A stretch of DNA of 64,000 bases, taken from contig JAZQJI010000027.1 of the NCBI GenBank assembly GCA_045541475.1, forward strand, positions 69,947 through 133,946, written 5' to 3'. Positions 52,887 through 62,593 of this stretch are shown here, in pieces (position 1 is the stretch's first letter; each line of letters starts with the position of its first letter). The translations under genes and the position numbers were made by a program. The notes beneath the pieces are model-generated. The model searched no databases, was not told where the DNA came from, and saw only the letters and a list, made by a program, of their open reading frames with translations. Source of the stretch: RGIG3077 sp045541475. Its GTDB lineage: Bacteria > Bacillota > Clostridia > Oscillospirales > Ruminococcaceae.

Positions 52887-53013
52887 ATCACAAAAATCTA
52901 TGTTATTAATTCTGTGAATGTATTACAGCATACGAATAATCGAAGCAATTTTGGTTTCGCAAATATCAAGCACGATTTAATCTATATAATCTATTTATAA
53001 GGTAAATTAAACT

Positions 53014-53304
53014 ATGATAAAAAAACTAAAAATCATGTTTGAAGTATTATTGGTATTTTCGATAGTTTCATTCTTTATTGTACCATTTTTTGCTCAAAAC
53101 AGTATCGGCATTGCTTACAGCATCATTCTACCAATTATTGCAATATTAATTACGCTTACGATAATATTTACAATAATATCCAATCACAACAAAATTATTG
53201 CAAATACAAATAACAAAGCTTACACAAAAAAGGAATACATTATTGCTTTTATTGTACTAATTATATCAATTATAGTTATTATCATGAATTTTGTTGAGAT
53301 TTAA
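53014..53304 (+). CDS. Small membrane protein, three transmembrane segments
   Basis: 96 residues (MIKKLKIMFEVLLVFSIVSF at the start), hydrophobic segments about 8-28, 33-55 and 74-94, with a Lys/Asn loop between the last two. AAGG lies 11 nt before the ATG. Single gene with a shared terminator. Not recognised. Confidence 0.6.
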   Translation: MIKKLKIMFEVLLVFSIVSFFIVPFFAQNSIGIAYSIILPIIAILITLTIIFTIISNHNKIIANTNNKAYTKKEYIIAFIVLIISIIVIIMNFVEI

Positions 53305-53314
53305 ATATATAATA

Positions 53315-53344
53315 AAAGACGGATAGATTTCTATCCGTCTTTTT
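53315..53344. terminator. Bidirectional terminator
   Basis: AAAGACGGATAG/CTATCCGTCTTT, 4-nt loop, A and T runs on either side; lies between convergent genes. Confidence 0.85.
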
Positions 53345-53347
53345 GAT

Positions 53348-53899
53348 TTATTCAGCAATAACGGTAACAAAACGTGCAGTCTTATCACCTACACAACGCT
53401 GACCGTGCGGAAGATTAGGATTAAAGTAAATAGAATCCCCTTCTTCAAGAATAAATTCTTCTTTATCAAACACAATCGCGATCTTTCCTTCAAGAACCAT
53501 GTTAAATTCCTGACCTGAGTGAGAAACAAGCTCTGCAGGCTCATCAGAGGGTTCAAGCGTTACTAAAAGAGGCTGCATAATTTTTTTGCCGTATCTATAT
53601 GCCAAATCTTCATATTTGTATCCGGGATATCGACTAATTGTTTTGCCTTCATTTCGTTTTACAATGTGATAGGTATCAAGCCTTGCAGGTATACCGGTAA
53701 CAATTTCATTAAAATCAACACCGAATTTATTTGCAATGGCATACAGAACGCTTATCGGGATATCCTCGCCGTCTTCTTCATATTTTTTATACAATTCAAT
53801 GTCAACACCAAGTTCGCCGGCAAGTTGATCCTGTGTGTATCCGCATACATCTCTAAGTTCTGCAACTCTTCTTGCAATATCTTGCAAATTATTATTCAT
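53348..53899 (-). CDS. XRE-cupin transcriptional regulator
   Basis: 183 residues from ATG 53899 (AAGGAG 7 nt upstream). N-terminal HTH (VAELRDVCGYTQDQLAGELG) and C-terminal cupin (SHSGQEFNMVLEGKIAIVF, GDSIYFNPNLPHGQRC). In this class the cupin senses a small molecule. Overlaps the preceding membrane-protein gene by 8 bp. Confidence 0.92.
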   Translation of the reverse strand: MNNNLQDIARRVAELRDVCGYTQDQLAGELGVDIELYKKYEEDGEDIPISVLYAIANKFGVDFNEIVTGIPARLDTYHIVKRNEGKTISRYPGYKYEDLAYRYGKKIMQPLLVTLEPSDEPAELVSHSGQEFNMVLEGKIAIVFDKEEFILEEGDSIYFNPNLPHGQRCVGDKTARFVTVIAE

Positions 53900-54563
53900 C
53901 GTAATTCTCCTTTTTCTTCGCAGTAATTTGCGCATAATCATCGTGTGATATATTTTCGGTTAAGTCATCAAAGGTTAACGCATCAACAACCATATCTCCC
54001 GAAGAAAGCTTTGAATACATGTAACCATTAAGCCAAATCAAAGCAATGCTGTTAGCAAGCACACTGTAATAAATCTGAAACGAAAAAATGCACCATAGCG
54101 GAATCGGAAGGATTACGGCAATCATCATGGCAACGAGCACAGCGATACGCAATCCATCGCAGCAATAATCGAGATGCGAGTAAAAGTAAAACATTGCGGC
54201 AGAAAACAGAATGTGTACAACAATTAAAAGTATACTCTGACGATTATACACTGAACTTAAAATCAAGCCGAAATCACACAGCATAATGATTAGCTCTGCA
54301 ATGCAGTATATCGAAATCATTATCTTAAAAAGCTTATTATCTTTCAGCAGTATTACATAGCCAACCGTGTACGCAATCAAAAGTATAAATCCGATAATTT
54401 CAAACGGCATAACACCTATTTCACCGGCTGATGCAAATGTACTTGATGAAACTTTATTCATGGCAGTATAGTAACACAAGCCAAAGAAAATGAATAGCAA
54501 AAAGGAAAAATTTGCAAGAACGCCAAGTAAGGTGGCAGTTTGTATATTCAAATGTTTATTCAT
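53892..54563 (-). CDS. Multi-pass membrane protein of unknown function
   Basis: 223 residues, about six hydrophobic segments with short loops, ending in a charged tail (ENISHDDYAQITAKKKENYDE). Coupled to the XRE-cupin gene, which may therefore respond to something this protein transports or senses. Family not recognised. Confidence 0.6.
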   Translation of the reverse strand: MNKHLNIQTATLLGVLANFSFLLFIFFGLCYYTAMNKVSSSTFASAGEIGVMPFEIIGFILLIAYTVGYVILLKDNKLFKIMISIYCIAELIIMLCDFGLILSSVYNRQSILLIVVHILFSAAMFYFYSHLDYCCDGLRIAVLVAMMIAVILPIPLWCIFSFQIYYSVLANSIALIWLNGYMYSKLSSGDMVVDALTFDDLTENISHDDYAQITAKKKENYDE

Positions 54564-54580
54564 GAAACTATACCTTAATA

Positions 54581-55864
54581 CTATGCGATAAAGCTTAATG
54601 CACGCTGACCAATATCGTTTCTGTAATGTGCTTTATCAAAACCGATATTATTAACAGCAGCATAAGCATTATCTAAAGCGGTTTTTAAATCCTCACCTGT
54701 TGCAGTTACACCGAGCACACGTCCGCCTGCGGTAAGTATTTTATCACCATCAACTTTTGTACCTGCGTGATAAACAAAAGCGCCTTCAATTTGTCCAAGC
54801 TCATCAAGACCATTAATAACCTTTCCGGATTCGTACTTCACAGGATATCCACCGCTTGCCATTATAACGCAAGCACATGATTCCTTCTTCCATTTAATTT
54901 CAATCTCGCTGAGTTTTTTATCATAAATACTCATCATGATATCAATTAAATCAGTATCAAGAAGAGGCAAAACAACCTGGGCTTCGGGATCGCCAAAACG
55001 GCAGTTATATTCGATAACTTTCATTCCGTCAGGTGTAGCCATAAGGCCAAAATACAAGCAACCCGAAAATGCACGGCCTTCGGATTTCATTGCATTAATT
55101 GTAGGTACAATAATTTTTTCGTAGGCCTCTTTTGCTCTTTCATCAGTATAGCAAGGGTTGGGAGCAATAGTTCCCATTCCGCCTGTATTAAGACCTTCAT
55201 CATTATCGTTAGCACGCTTATGATCCATTGAAGAAATCATAGGGACTACTGTTTCGCCATCAGTAAAACTCAAAATAGAGATTTCAGGACCTGTTAAAAA
55301 TTCCTCAATTACAACCTTGCTGCCGCTTTCGCCAAAAACCTTATCTTCCATAATACTCTTTACAGCGTCAACTGCTTCATCAAGGTTTTGTGCGATAATT
55401 ACGCCCTTTCCAAGTGCCAAGCCATCAGCCTTTACAACAGTCGGGAACTTGTTCTGAGTCTTAATGTATTCAATTGCCTTATCCGCATTATCAAAAGTTT
55501 CAAAATCAGCGGTAGGAATATTATACTTCTTCATAAGGTCCTTCGAAAAAGCTTTGCTGCCTTCAATAATAGCAGCGTTCGCTTTAGGGCCAAATGTTTT
55601 AAAGCCGAGTTCATTAAGTCTGTCAACAAGACCCATTACAAGAGGATCATCAGGAGCAACAACAACTAAATCAGGGTTTAGTTGTTGTGCAAGCTCACAA
55701 ATCGCATCAAGGTCAGTAGCTTTTACGTTGCTAAAGCATTCAGCATATTTAGAAATACCGCCATTACCGGGGGCACACCAAATTTTGCCACACTTTTCGC
55801 TTTCGCTAAGCTTCATTATAATAGCGTGCTCTCTGCCGCCGCCGCCTATTACTAAGATATTCAT
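54581..55864 (-). CDS. purD: Phosphoribosylamine-glycine ligase
   Basis: Second step of purine synthesis. 427 residues, ATP-grasp fold; MNILVIGGGGREHAI, PDDPLVMGLVDRL, KADGLALGKGVI and the GGYPVKYESG C-terminal region are typical. Last purine gene of the alaS-purO-purH-purD block. Confidence 0.98.
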   Translation of the reverse strand: MNILVIGGGGREHAIIMKLSESEKCGKIWCAPGNGGISKYAECFSNVKATDLDAICELAQQLNPDLVVVAPDDPLVMGLVDRLNELGFKTFGPKANAAIIEGSKAFSKDLMKKYNIPTADFETFDNADKAIEYIKTQNKFPTVVKADGLALGKGVIIAQNLDEAVDAVKSIMEDKVFGESGSKVVIEEFLTGPEISILSFTDGETVVPMISSMDHKRANDNDEGLNTGGMGTIAPNPCYTDERAKEAYEKIIVPTINAMKSEGRAFSGCLYFGLMATPDGMKVIEYNCRFGDPEAQVVLPLLDTDLIDIMMSIYDKKLSEIEIKWKKESCACVIMASGGYPVKYESGKVINGLDELGQIEGAFVYHAGTKVDGDKILTAGGRVLGVTATGEDLKTALDNAYAAVNNIGFDKAHYRNDIGQRALSFIA

Positions 55865-55907
55865 TTTAAGAAAAACTCCTTACATCAAGATTATGGGCAT
55901 TTTACAA

Positions 55908-57086
55908 TTAATGATGGAACAATCTTATTCCGGTAAATGCCATTGCAATATTATACTTGTTGCAAGTTTCAATAACATTATCATCTCTGATAGAGCCGCC
56001 GGGCTGAGCAATGTACTCTACGCCGCTCTTCTTAGCTCTTTCAATGTTATCTCCAAACGGGAAGAATGCATCAGAGCCAAGGCAAACGCCTGTGTTCTTA
56101 TCAAGCCAAGCGCGCTTTTCTTCGCGTGTAAAGATTTCGGGCTTTACAGCAAAAATCTTCTGCCATTCGCCATCTTTAAGAACATCTTCATATTCATCAG
56201 AAATATATACGTCAATTGCATTGTCACGGTCTGCTCTGCGAATGGAGTCGATAAACTGCAAGCCCATAACCTGAGGCGACTGACGGAGCCACCAGTTATC
56301 AGCTTTTTGTCCTGCAAGTCTTGTGCAGTGAATTCTTGACTGCTGACCTGCGCCGATACCTACTGCCTGTCCGTTTTTAACATAGCAAACGGAGTTGGAT
56401 TGTGTATATTTAAGTGTGATAAGGGAAATAAGCAAATCACGCTTTTTGTCTTCAGGAATATCCTTGTTATCGGTAACAATATTGCTGAGAAGCTCTGTAT
56501 TGATATCGAGTTCGTTTCTGCCCTGCTCAAAAGTAACGCCAAAAACCTGTTTACGTTCAATAGGGTCAGGTTTATAGTTTTCATCAATCTTGATGATATT
56601 ATATGTACCCTTACGCTTTGATTTGAGGATTTCAAGTGCTTCGTCGGTATAATCAGGTGCGATTACACCATCAGAAACCTCTCGCTGAATCATCAATGCA
56701 GTTGATTTATCGCAGCAATCAGAAAGAGCGATAAAGTCGCCGTAGCTGCTCATTCTGTCGGCGCCTCTTGCTCTTGCATAAGCGCAAGCAAGTTCTGAAA
56801 GTTCACCCAAATCATCAACCCAATAGATTTTCTTCAAAGTATCGTCAAGGGGCAAACCAACAGCAGCGCCTGCAGGTGAAACGTGTTTAAAGGATGTAGC
56901 CGCACAAAGACCTGTTGCTTTTTTAAGCTCTGAAACGAGCTGCCAGCCATTGAATGCATCAAGAAGATTGATGTAACCAGGGTTACCGTTTAATACAGTG
57001 ATAGGCAAATCGCCATTTTCACAAAAAATTCGTGAAGGTTTCTGATTGGGGTTACAGCCGTATTTTAACTGCATATCGTTTGACAT
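55908..57086 (-). CDS. purH: AICAR formyltransferase, stand-alone domain of PurH
   Basis: 392 residues covering only the AICAR transformylase part: LKYGCNPNQKPSRIF, FKHVSPAGAAVG, SGVEYIAQPGGSIRDD. The N-terminal IMP cyclohydrolase domain of bifunctional PurH (about 200 residues) is absent, and the ATG is well placed. The cyclohydrolase step is supplied by the gene immediately upstream. Confidence 0.93.
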   Translation of the reverse strand: MSNDMQLKYGCNPNQKPSRIFCENGDLPITVLNGNPGYINLLDAFNGWQLVSELKKATGLCAATSFKHVSPAGAAVGLPLDDTLKKIYWVDDLGELSELACAYARARGADRMSSYGDFIALSDCCDKSTALMIQREVSDGVIAPDYTDEALEILKSKRKGTYNIIKIDENYKPDPIERKQVFGVTFEQGRNELDINTELLSNIVTDNKDIPEDKKRDLLISLITLKYTQSNSVCYVKNGQAVGIGAGQQSRIHCTRLAGQKADNWWLRQSPQVMGLQFIDSIRRADRDNAIDVYISDEYEDVLKDGEWQKIFAVKPEIFTREEKRAWLDKNTGVCLGSDAFFPFGDNIERAKKSGVEYIAQPGGSIRDDNVIETCNKYNIAMAFTGIRLFHH

Positions 57087-57122
57087 GGATCTTATCCTCC
57101 TAAAATATGTTTAACTTAATTA

Positions 57123-57830
57123 TTACTTATTCTTGTTAATTATTCTTGTATCAGCTTCGCCGTTTTCAAGATTGATGTATCTTACAAACAAAGAAACCTT
57201 ATTATCTTCATTAAGACTTTCCCACAACATATTTGCAAAGCTGTCGATATCGCCATCTATTGCAATTTCAGTAGGCTCGCCCTCATAAGAAGGAAGCGGA
57301 TTGCCATCGCACTTATATGTATGGATAAAATGACCCTGACCTGCAAGTGCGTTTGTGTATGTAAAGCAATATCTGCGGCACTGTGAAGGATCGCCATTTG
57401 CGCTCTTGAGAATAGAGAGTGCATAATTAAAATCACCATTATCAAGCTTGATGATGCCAGAAATACGAGGTGTGTAGTTAGGTGCATCAGGTTCAAAATC
57501 TCTTGTTCTTAAAGCCTGTTCAAAAGTAAACTGCTGATTCATAAGATTATAAACGGTGTCGGTCTGATCGCCGTTGGTAACAATTGTTTTGTTGCCAAGA
57601 ACTCTAACAGGATAGTAGATAATCAAACTGGGATCAACAAGCTTGCTTTCATCAAAAGCTTTTGTACGCATATCAAGACCTTCAGCAACAAAAACTCTGT
57701 TTCTGCTGTTTTCGCTTCTACCCATTATAAAATATGCAGTAACTGCATTCTTACCGTCAGCGCTCTTGCCGATGATGATACCTCTGCCGGGATATTCGTT
57801 AGATTTCAAAATGCTTGCAATGTCGTTCAT
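57123..57830 (-). CDS. purO: IMP cyclohydrolase, PurO-like
   Basis: Final ring closure FAICAR to IMP. 235 residues; YPGRGIIIGKSADGKNAVTAYFI-type opening and TNGDQTDTVY are characteristic of the PurO fold first found in archaea. It stands where the missing PurH domain would be, 36 bp before purH. Confidence 0.88.
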   Translation of the reverse strand: MNDIASILKSNEYPGRGIIIGKSADGKNAVTAYFIMGRSENSRNRVFVAEGLDMRTKAFDESKLVDPSLIIYYPVRVLGNKTIVTNGDQTDTVYNLMNQQFTFEQALRTRDFEPDAPNYTPRISGIIKLDNGDFNYALSILKSANGDPSQCRRYCFTYTNALAGQGHFIHTYKCDGNPLPSYEGEPTEIAIDGDIDSFANMLWESLNEDNKVSLFVRYINLENGEADTRIINKNK

Positions 57831-57850
57831 AATTTTGTCCTCTCTTAAAA

Positions 57851-60499
57851 TTAATCAATAAAGTCTTTTACAATGGATTCAAAAGCAGCAAGTGCTTCAT
57901 CAACCATATATGTTTTTCCTATACCTGCCATAGCAGAATCAGGGCGTCCGCCACCCTTGCCGCCTGTTACAGCAGCAACCCTGCCGACAATTTTACCTGC
58001 GTGTGCACCTCTTGCTACAGCTTCCTTGCCGCATACACAGCAGAATGTTCCGTTTTCGCCGTCAACACCTGCAATTAAAGCGATAGATGCTTCATTTGTA
58101 TCTCTGAATTTATCGCCAATCTGACGAAGAACATCAGATTTTACACCTCTTAACATTGCTGAAACGAGAGTAATTCCGTTATATTCAACACCTGATTGGA
58201 AAATATTCTTCATTTCAGCCTCAGCAATTTTCTGATTAAGTGCGAAAACCTGCTTTTCTAAAGCTTTGTTATCATTTGCAAGAGCTGCACATTTTTCGGG
58301 CAATTCAGCTACATTCTGCAGTTTGAGTGCACCTGCAGCACCGCTTAATGTATTTAAAGAGCTATTGAGATAATCAAGTACACCCTGGCCGGTAACAGCT
58401 TCAATTCTACGTACGCCCGATGCAACAGAGCTTTCGGAAACAATCTTGAAAAGTCCAAGTTTTGCTGTGTTATCTACATGAGTACCGCCGCAGAATTCCA
58501 TTGAAATAGAATCATCGCCATCCTTTACAGATACAACGCGAACGATGTTTCCGTATTTTTCTCCAAACAAAGCCATTGCGCCGAGGTTTCTTGCTTCTTC
58601 TATGGGCATTTCCTTGCTTGAAACTTCAATAGCAGACAAAATCTGCTTATTTACAATATCTTCAACCTTTTTAATTTCGTCAGTTGTCATTGCTGAGAAA
58701 TGAGAAAAGTCAAATCTGCAATATTCGTTATTTACAAGCTGTCCTGCCTGATGTACATGGTCACCGAGAACACTTCTTAATGCAGCCTGCAAAAGATGTG
58801 CTGCCGTGTGGTTACGCATTGTAGCATTTCTTCTGCACTTGCAAACCTTTGCATTGCATGTACTTCCAAGGTTGATCGAATCGCTTTCTACATAACCAAC
58901 ATGAATAATGTGACCGTCACCAAGCTTTTTAGTATCTTCAACCTTAAACACACCACCTGCTGTAATTCGGCCTCTATCACCTATCTGTCCGCCGCTTTCA
59001 GCGTAGAAAGGTGTTTTATCAAGAATAATTATCGCTTTCTGACCTTCACTTACAGATTCAACACGCTCAGAATCTGCAACGATTGCAACGATATTTGCTT
59101 CACATTCAAGCTGAGTGTAACCAACAAACTCAGTTGTTGCAATATCAAGTAAATCAACAGAATCAGCAGCCCATGATGAGCCTGCCTTGCCTGCTCTGTC
59201 ATTTCTTGCTTTTTCTCGCTGCTGCTGCATCAATGCTCTAAAGCCTTCTTCGTCAACACCAAGACCTTTTTCTGAAGCAATTTCAATTGTAAGGTCAATC
59301 GGGAAACCGAATGTATCGCTGAGTTTAAACGCATCTTCACCGCTGATTTCGGTTGCATTTTCGCTTTTGCATTTTGCAATAATCTGATTTAAAAGCTCAG
59401 AGCCTTTATCAATCGTTCTTGCAAAGTTTTCTTCCTCAACCTTGATAACCTTAATAATATAATCACGCTTTTCTTCAAGCTCAGGATAAGCTGTTTTGTT
59501 TTCGTTGATAACAGTTTCGCAAACGGAATAAAGGAAAGAATCGTTAATTCCAAGCAATCTGCCGTGACGAGCCGCTCTTCTTAAAAGTCTGCGGAGGACA
59601 TATCCCCTGCCCTCGTTAGAAGGCATGATGCCATCGCCTACCATAAACGTTGTGCTTCTGATATGGTCGGTAATAACACGAAGGGAAATATCGGTTTTTT
59701 CGTCCTTTTTATATTCAACATCAGCAATTTTGCAAATATGTTTCATAATATTTGCAACGGTATCAACCTCAAAGAGATTGTCAACATTCTGCATTACGCA
59801 GGCAAGTCTTTCAAGACCCATACCTGTATCAATGTTTTTCTTTTCCATCAAAGCATAGTTACCGTTGCCGTCGCTGTCAAACTGCGAGAATACAAGGTTC
59901 CAAACCTCAACAAAACGGTCGCAATCGCAGCCAACAAAGCAATCAGGCTTTCCACAGCCCTTATCTTCGCCTCTGTCAAAATAAATCTCTGAGCAAGGAC
60001 CGCACGGACCGGAACCATGCTCCCAGAAGTTATCTTCTTTGCCAAGGCGCTTCATGTGTGAAGGGTCAATTCCGATTTCTTTAGTCCAGATATCGTATGT
60101 TTCGTCATCTTCTTCATAAACTGATATATAAAGACGCTCAGCGGGTAATTCCATTACTTTGGTAAAAAATTCCCATGCCCAAGCAGTCGCTTCGTGTTTG
60201 AAATAATCACCAAACGAGAAGTTACCAAGCATTTCAAAATAAGTACCGTGACGCGAAGTTTTACCAACACGCTCAATGTCAGGAGTTCTGATACACTTCT
60301 GACAGGTTGTTACGCGCACATTGGGCGGTGTTTCCTGACCGAGAAAATATTTTTTCAAAGGCGCCATGCCAGAGTTGATAAGCAAAAGGCTTTTATCACC
60401 CTGAGGAATGAGCGGCGCACTTGCGAGTCTTGTGTGATTTTTACTTTCAAAGAAAGACAAATATGCCTCTCTGATTTCGTTAACTCCGAGATTTTTCAT
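57851..60499 (-). CDS. alaS: Alanyl-tRNA synthetase
   Basis: 882 residues: class II catalytic core (PGNGP..-equivalent region, VTTCQKCIRTPDIE), editing domain with HTAAHLLQAALR and CGGTHVDNTAK, and C-Ala domain (GGKGGGRPDSAMAG). First gene of the purine operon. No T-box is visible in its short leader. Confidence 0.98.
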   Translation of the reverse strand: MKNLGVNEIREAYLSFFESKNHTRLASAPLIPQGDKSLLLINSGMAPLKKYFLGQETPPNVRVTTCQKCIRTPDIERVGKTSRHGTYFEMLGNFSFGDYFKHEATAWAWEFFTKVMELPAERLYISVYEEDDETYDIWTKEIGIDPSHMKRLGKEDNFWEHGSGPCGPCSEIYFDRGEDKGCGKPDCFVGCDCDRFVEVWNLVFSQFDSDGNGNYALMEKKNIDTGMGLERLACVMQNVDNLFEVDTVANIMKHICKIADVEYKKDEKTDISLRVITDHIRSTTFMVGDGIMPSNEGRGYVLRRLLRRAARHGRLLGINDSFLYSVCETVINENKTAYPELEEKRDYIIKVIKVEEENFARTIDKGSELLNQIIAKCKSENATEISGEDAFKLSDTFGFPIDLTIEIASEKGLGVDEEGFRALMQQQREKARNDRAGKAGSSWAADSVDLLDIATTEFVGYTQLECEANIVAIVADSERVESVSEGQKAIIILDKTPFYAESGGQIGDRGRITAGGVFKVEDTKKLGDGHIIHVGYVESDSINLGSTCNAKVCKCRRNATMRNHTAAHLLQAALRSVLGDHVHQAGQLVNNEYCRFDFSHFSAMTTDEIKKVEDIVNKQILSAIEVSSKEMPIEEARNLGAMALFGEKYGNIVRVVSVKDGDDSISMEFCGGTHVDNTAKLGLFKIVSESSVASGVRRIEAVTGQGVLDYLNSSLNTLSGAAGALKLQNVAELPEKCAALANDNKALEKQVFALNQKIAEAEMKNIFQSGVEYNGITLVSAMLRGVKSDVLRQIGDKFRDTNEASIALIAGVDGENGTFCCVCGKEAVARGAHAGKIVGRVAAVTGGKGGGRPDSAMAGIGKTYMVDEALAAFESIVKDFID

Positions 60500-60587
60500 A
60501 GTTTCCTATCTCCGTATATTATATAAATTTATTTGCGGCAAAGTAAAATTTTGCCATATTGTGTAAAAAAACACCATACCACATATC

Positions 60588-60616
60588 ATTATACCAAATA
60601 CAGTTAAATAAGTCAA
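60588..60616 (-). promoter_or_regulatory. alaS operon promoter
   Basis: TTGACT (60611-60616), 17 bp, TATAAT (60588-60593) on the minus strand; 5' UTR about 80 nt. Confidence 0.75.
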
Positions 60617-60735
60617 TCAGTTTTTTTAATTTAAATAACTAAAATATAGAGTAATTTGTTATTGAAATATTTGCCTTAATGATGTATAATACACTTGTAT
60701 CCAAATTACGCCATAGTTTTGGAGGTATGATTAGT

Positions 60736-61359
60736 ATGAAAAAATTACTGATTGCTATCAATAGTCGTTATGGCAGCGGCGGTGCCGAAATTGGCAGAAT
60801 TATTGCAGAGCACTACGGTATTACACTGTATGACCGCAAACTTATTGAAGACACCGCAAAGAACATGGGCTTTGATGCTGATGATATTGAACATGTCGAC
60901 GAAGGAGCAAGCAGTTTGCTGTATTCACTTTCAGCAAATGCATACACAATCAACGGTGTTTCAGTTTATCCGCACACTTCAGTTCAAGAAAAGTATTACA
61001 AAATTCAGTGCGATATTATCAAAAATGCAGCCAAAAATGGTTCCTGTGTATTCATTGGCAGATGCGCTGATTATATTTTAAAAGACGATTACAAAGTATT
61101 TTCTATTTACCTTTACGCACCTATGAAATTCAGAATTGACAAAACAACGCAACAAGAAAATGTTGATTATGCAAAAGCAAAGAAAATTGTGACCAAATCA
61201 GATAAAAAGCGTGCATCAAATTATAGTTTCAGAACAGGCGAAAGCATGAACAACTGTGAAAATTACAATATGTGCTTAAACACCTCACTTTTTGATACAA
61301 AATCCGCCGCTCAGATTATCATTAAGGCTATCGACAGCTTTTACAATGACATAATATAA
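60736..61359 (+). CDS. Cytidylate-kinase-like protein
   Basis: 207 residues from ATG 60736 (GGAGG 10 nt upstream). Opening LIAINSRYGSGGAEIGRIIA has the P-loop in a GSGG form and matches the cytidylate kinase-like family (PF13189) rather than Cmk itself. IGRCADYIL and LYAPMKFRI follow. Substrate unproven. Confidence 0.85.
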   Translation: MKKLLIAINSRYGSGGAEIGRIIAEHYGITLYDRKLIEDTAKNMGFDADDIEHVDEGASSLLYSLSANAYTINGVSVYPHTSVQEKYYKIQCDIIKNAAKNGSCVFIGRCADYILKDDYKVFSIYLYAPMKFRIDKTTQQENVDYAKAKKIVTKSDKKRASNYSFRTGESMNNCENYNMCLNTSLFDTKSAAQIIIKAIDSFYNDII

Positions 61360-61390
61360 AATAATAACATAATCAAGGAGACTTAACAAA

Positions 61391-62593
61391 ATGGACAAAA
61401 GGCTTTCCAAAACTTTAATATTTAGCGGTACTATAATCGCTATTGTTGTATTTTTGCTGATAAATCTCAGTAGTTTTCCGCAACTGATAAGTCATGCAAC
61501 TGCAATATTCAGACCTATAATTATTGGTTGCTTGCTCGCTTTTATACTCAACAAACCTCTCGGTTTTTTTCACACACTTTATTTTAAGCCAACCGAGAAT
61601 AAGCTGAAAAACCCAAATATCAAACCGCAAGATAAACCTAATGAAAAAAAGGTAAAGCGTATACACAACATAACACTTTTTCTTGCCATTGTTACTGTAT
61701 ATGTAGTATTCATTGGTCTTGTATCCGGTTTTTGTTGGTTTGTTATTCCACAATTTTCAGAAAGTGTGAATTTGTTTATCGGCAATTTTGATACCTATTA
61801 TGAAAACCTTGAAAAACTAACCGATATTACAATACCATTTACAAGTATCAATCTTCACGATTGGCTTTTAGAGAAAGATATCAAATCAATTATATATGAT
61901 AAACTTACCGAAATATCCGAAAAGCTGCCCGAAATTGTTAAATCAACCTTTGATATTACTGCAAGCATCGTCGGATTTGTTATAGACTTCTTCCTTGGAT
62001 TTATTCTTTCTATTTATATTCTTGGCAGCAAGTACAAATTGAAAGCTCAGGCATCAAATATGCTTTTGGTATATGTATCACCCAGGATAGCAACAAAAGT
62101 TTCTTATTATACCAGAATTATTCTTGATGCATATTCAACTTTCTTTTCTGTACAGTTCTTCGATTCTTTCCTGCTTGGTATTCTGTGCTTTATTGCAATG
62201 TCGATATTCGGCTTTGAATATGCACCTCTCATCAGTACAATTGTTGGAGTTACCAATATGATACCCATTGTCGGTCCATGGATTGGCACGGTACCATGCG
62301 TATTTATTCTGTTAATGGTTAATCCCGTACAGGCACTTTGGTTTGTAGTACTTGTTGTAGTTGTACAACAGATTGATTCAAACTTGATTTACCCGAGAGT
62401 TGTCGGAAATTCAATCGGTTTGCCATCGTTGTGGGTTCTTGTTGCTGTAATTCTAGGCGGCGGATTCTTCGGTGTGTTCGGCATCCTCATCGCAATACCA
62501 TTATTTTCAATCATATACACGCTTATTGCAAACGAAACAAAGCGTCGCAAGGAACTTATGATTTTGAAGGAGTCTAATAATGCAGACGAATAA
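61391..62593 (+). CDS. AI-2E family transporter (UPF0118)
   Basis: 400 residues with about eight membrane segments; the family core GFEYAPLISTIVGVTNMIPI and VGNSIGLPSLWVLVAVILGG is clear. Members transport varied substrates including ions; no autoinducer role is implied. Overlaps the lipoprotein gene by 14 bp. Confidence 0.93.
   Translation: MDKRLSKTLIFSGTIIAIVVFLLINLSSFPQLISHATAIFRPIIIGCLLAFILNKPLGFFHTLYFKPTENKLKNPNIKPQDKPNEKKVKRIHNITLFLAIVTVYVVFIGLVSGFCWFVIPQFSESVNLFIGNFDTYYENLEKLTDITIPFTSINLHDWLLEKDIKSIIYDKLTEISEKLPEIVKSTFDITASIVGFVIDFFLGFILSIYILGSKYKLKAQASNMLLVYVSPRIATKVSYYTRIILDAYSTFFSVQFFDSFLLGILCFIAMSIFGFEYAPLISTIVGVTNMIPIVGPWIGTVPCVFILLMVNPVQALWFVVLVVVVQQIDSNLIYPRVVGNSIGLPSLWVLVAVILGGGFFGVFGILIAIPLFSIIYTLIANETKRRKELMILKESNNADE

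Noticed and set aside
55908..57830. Frameshifted bifunctional PurH
   Set aside because: The upstream gene is a complete PurO-type protein unrelated to the PurH cyclohydrolase domain.
60500..60620. T-box leader before alaS
   Set aside because: The transcript leader is only about 80 nt and has neither a T-box motif nor an anti-terminator pair.
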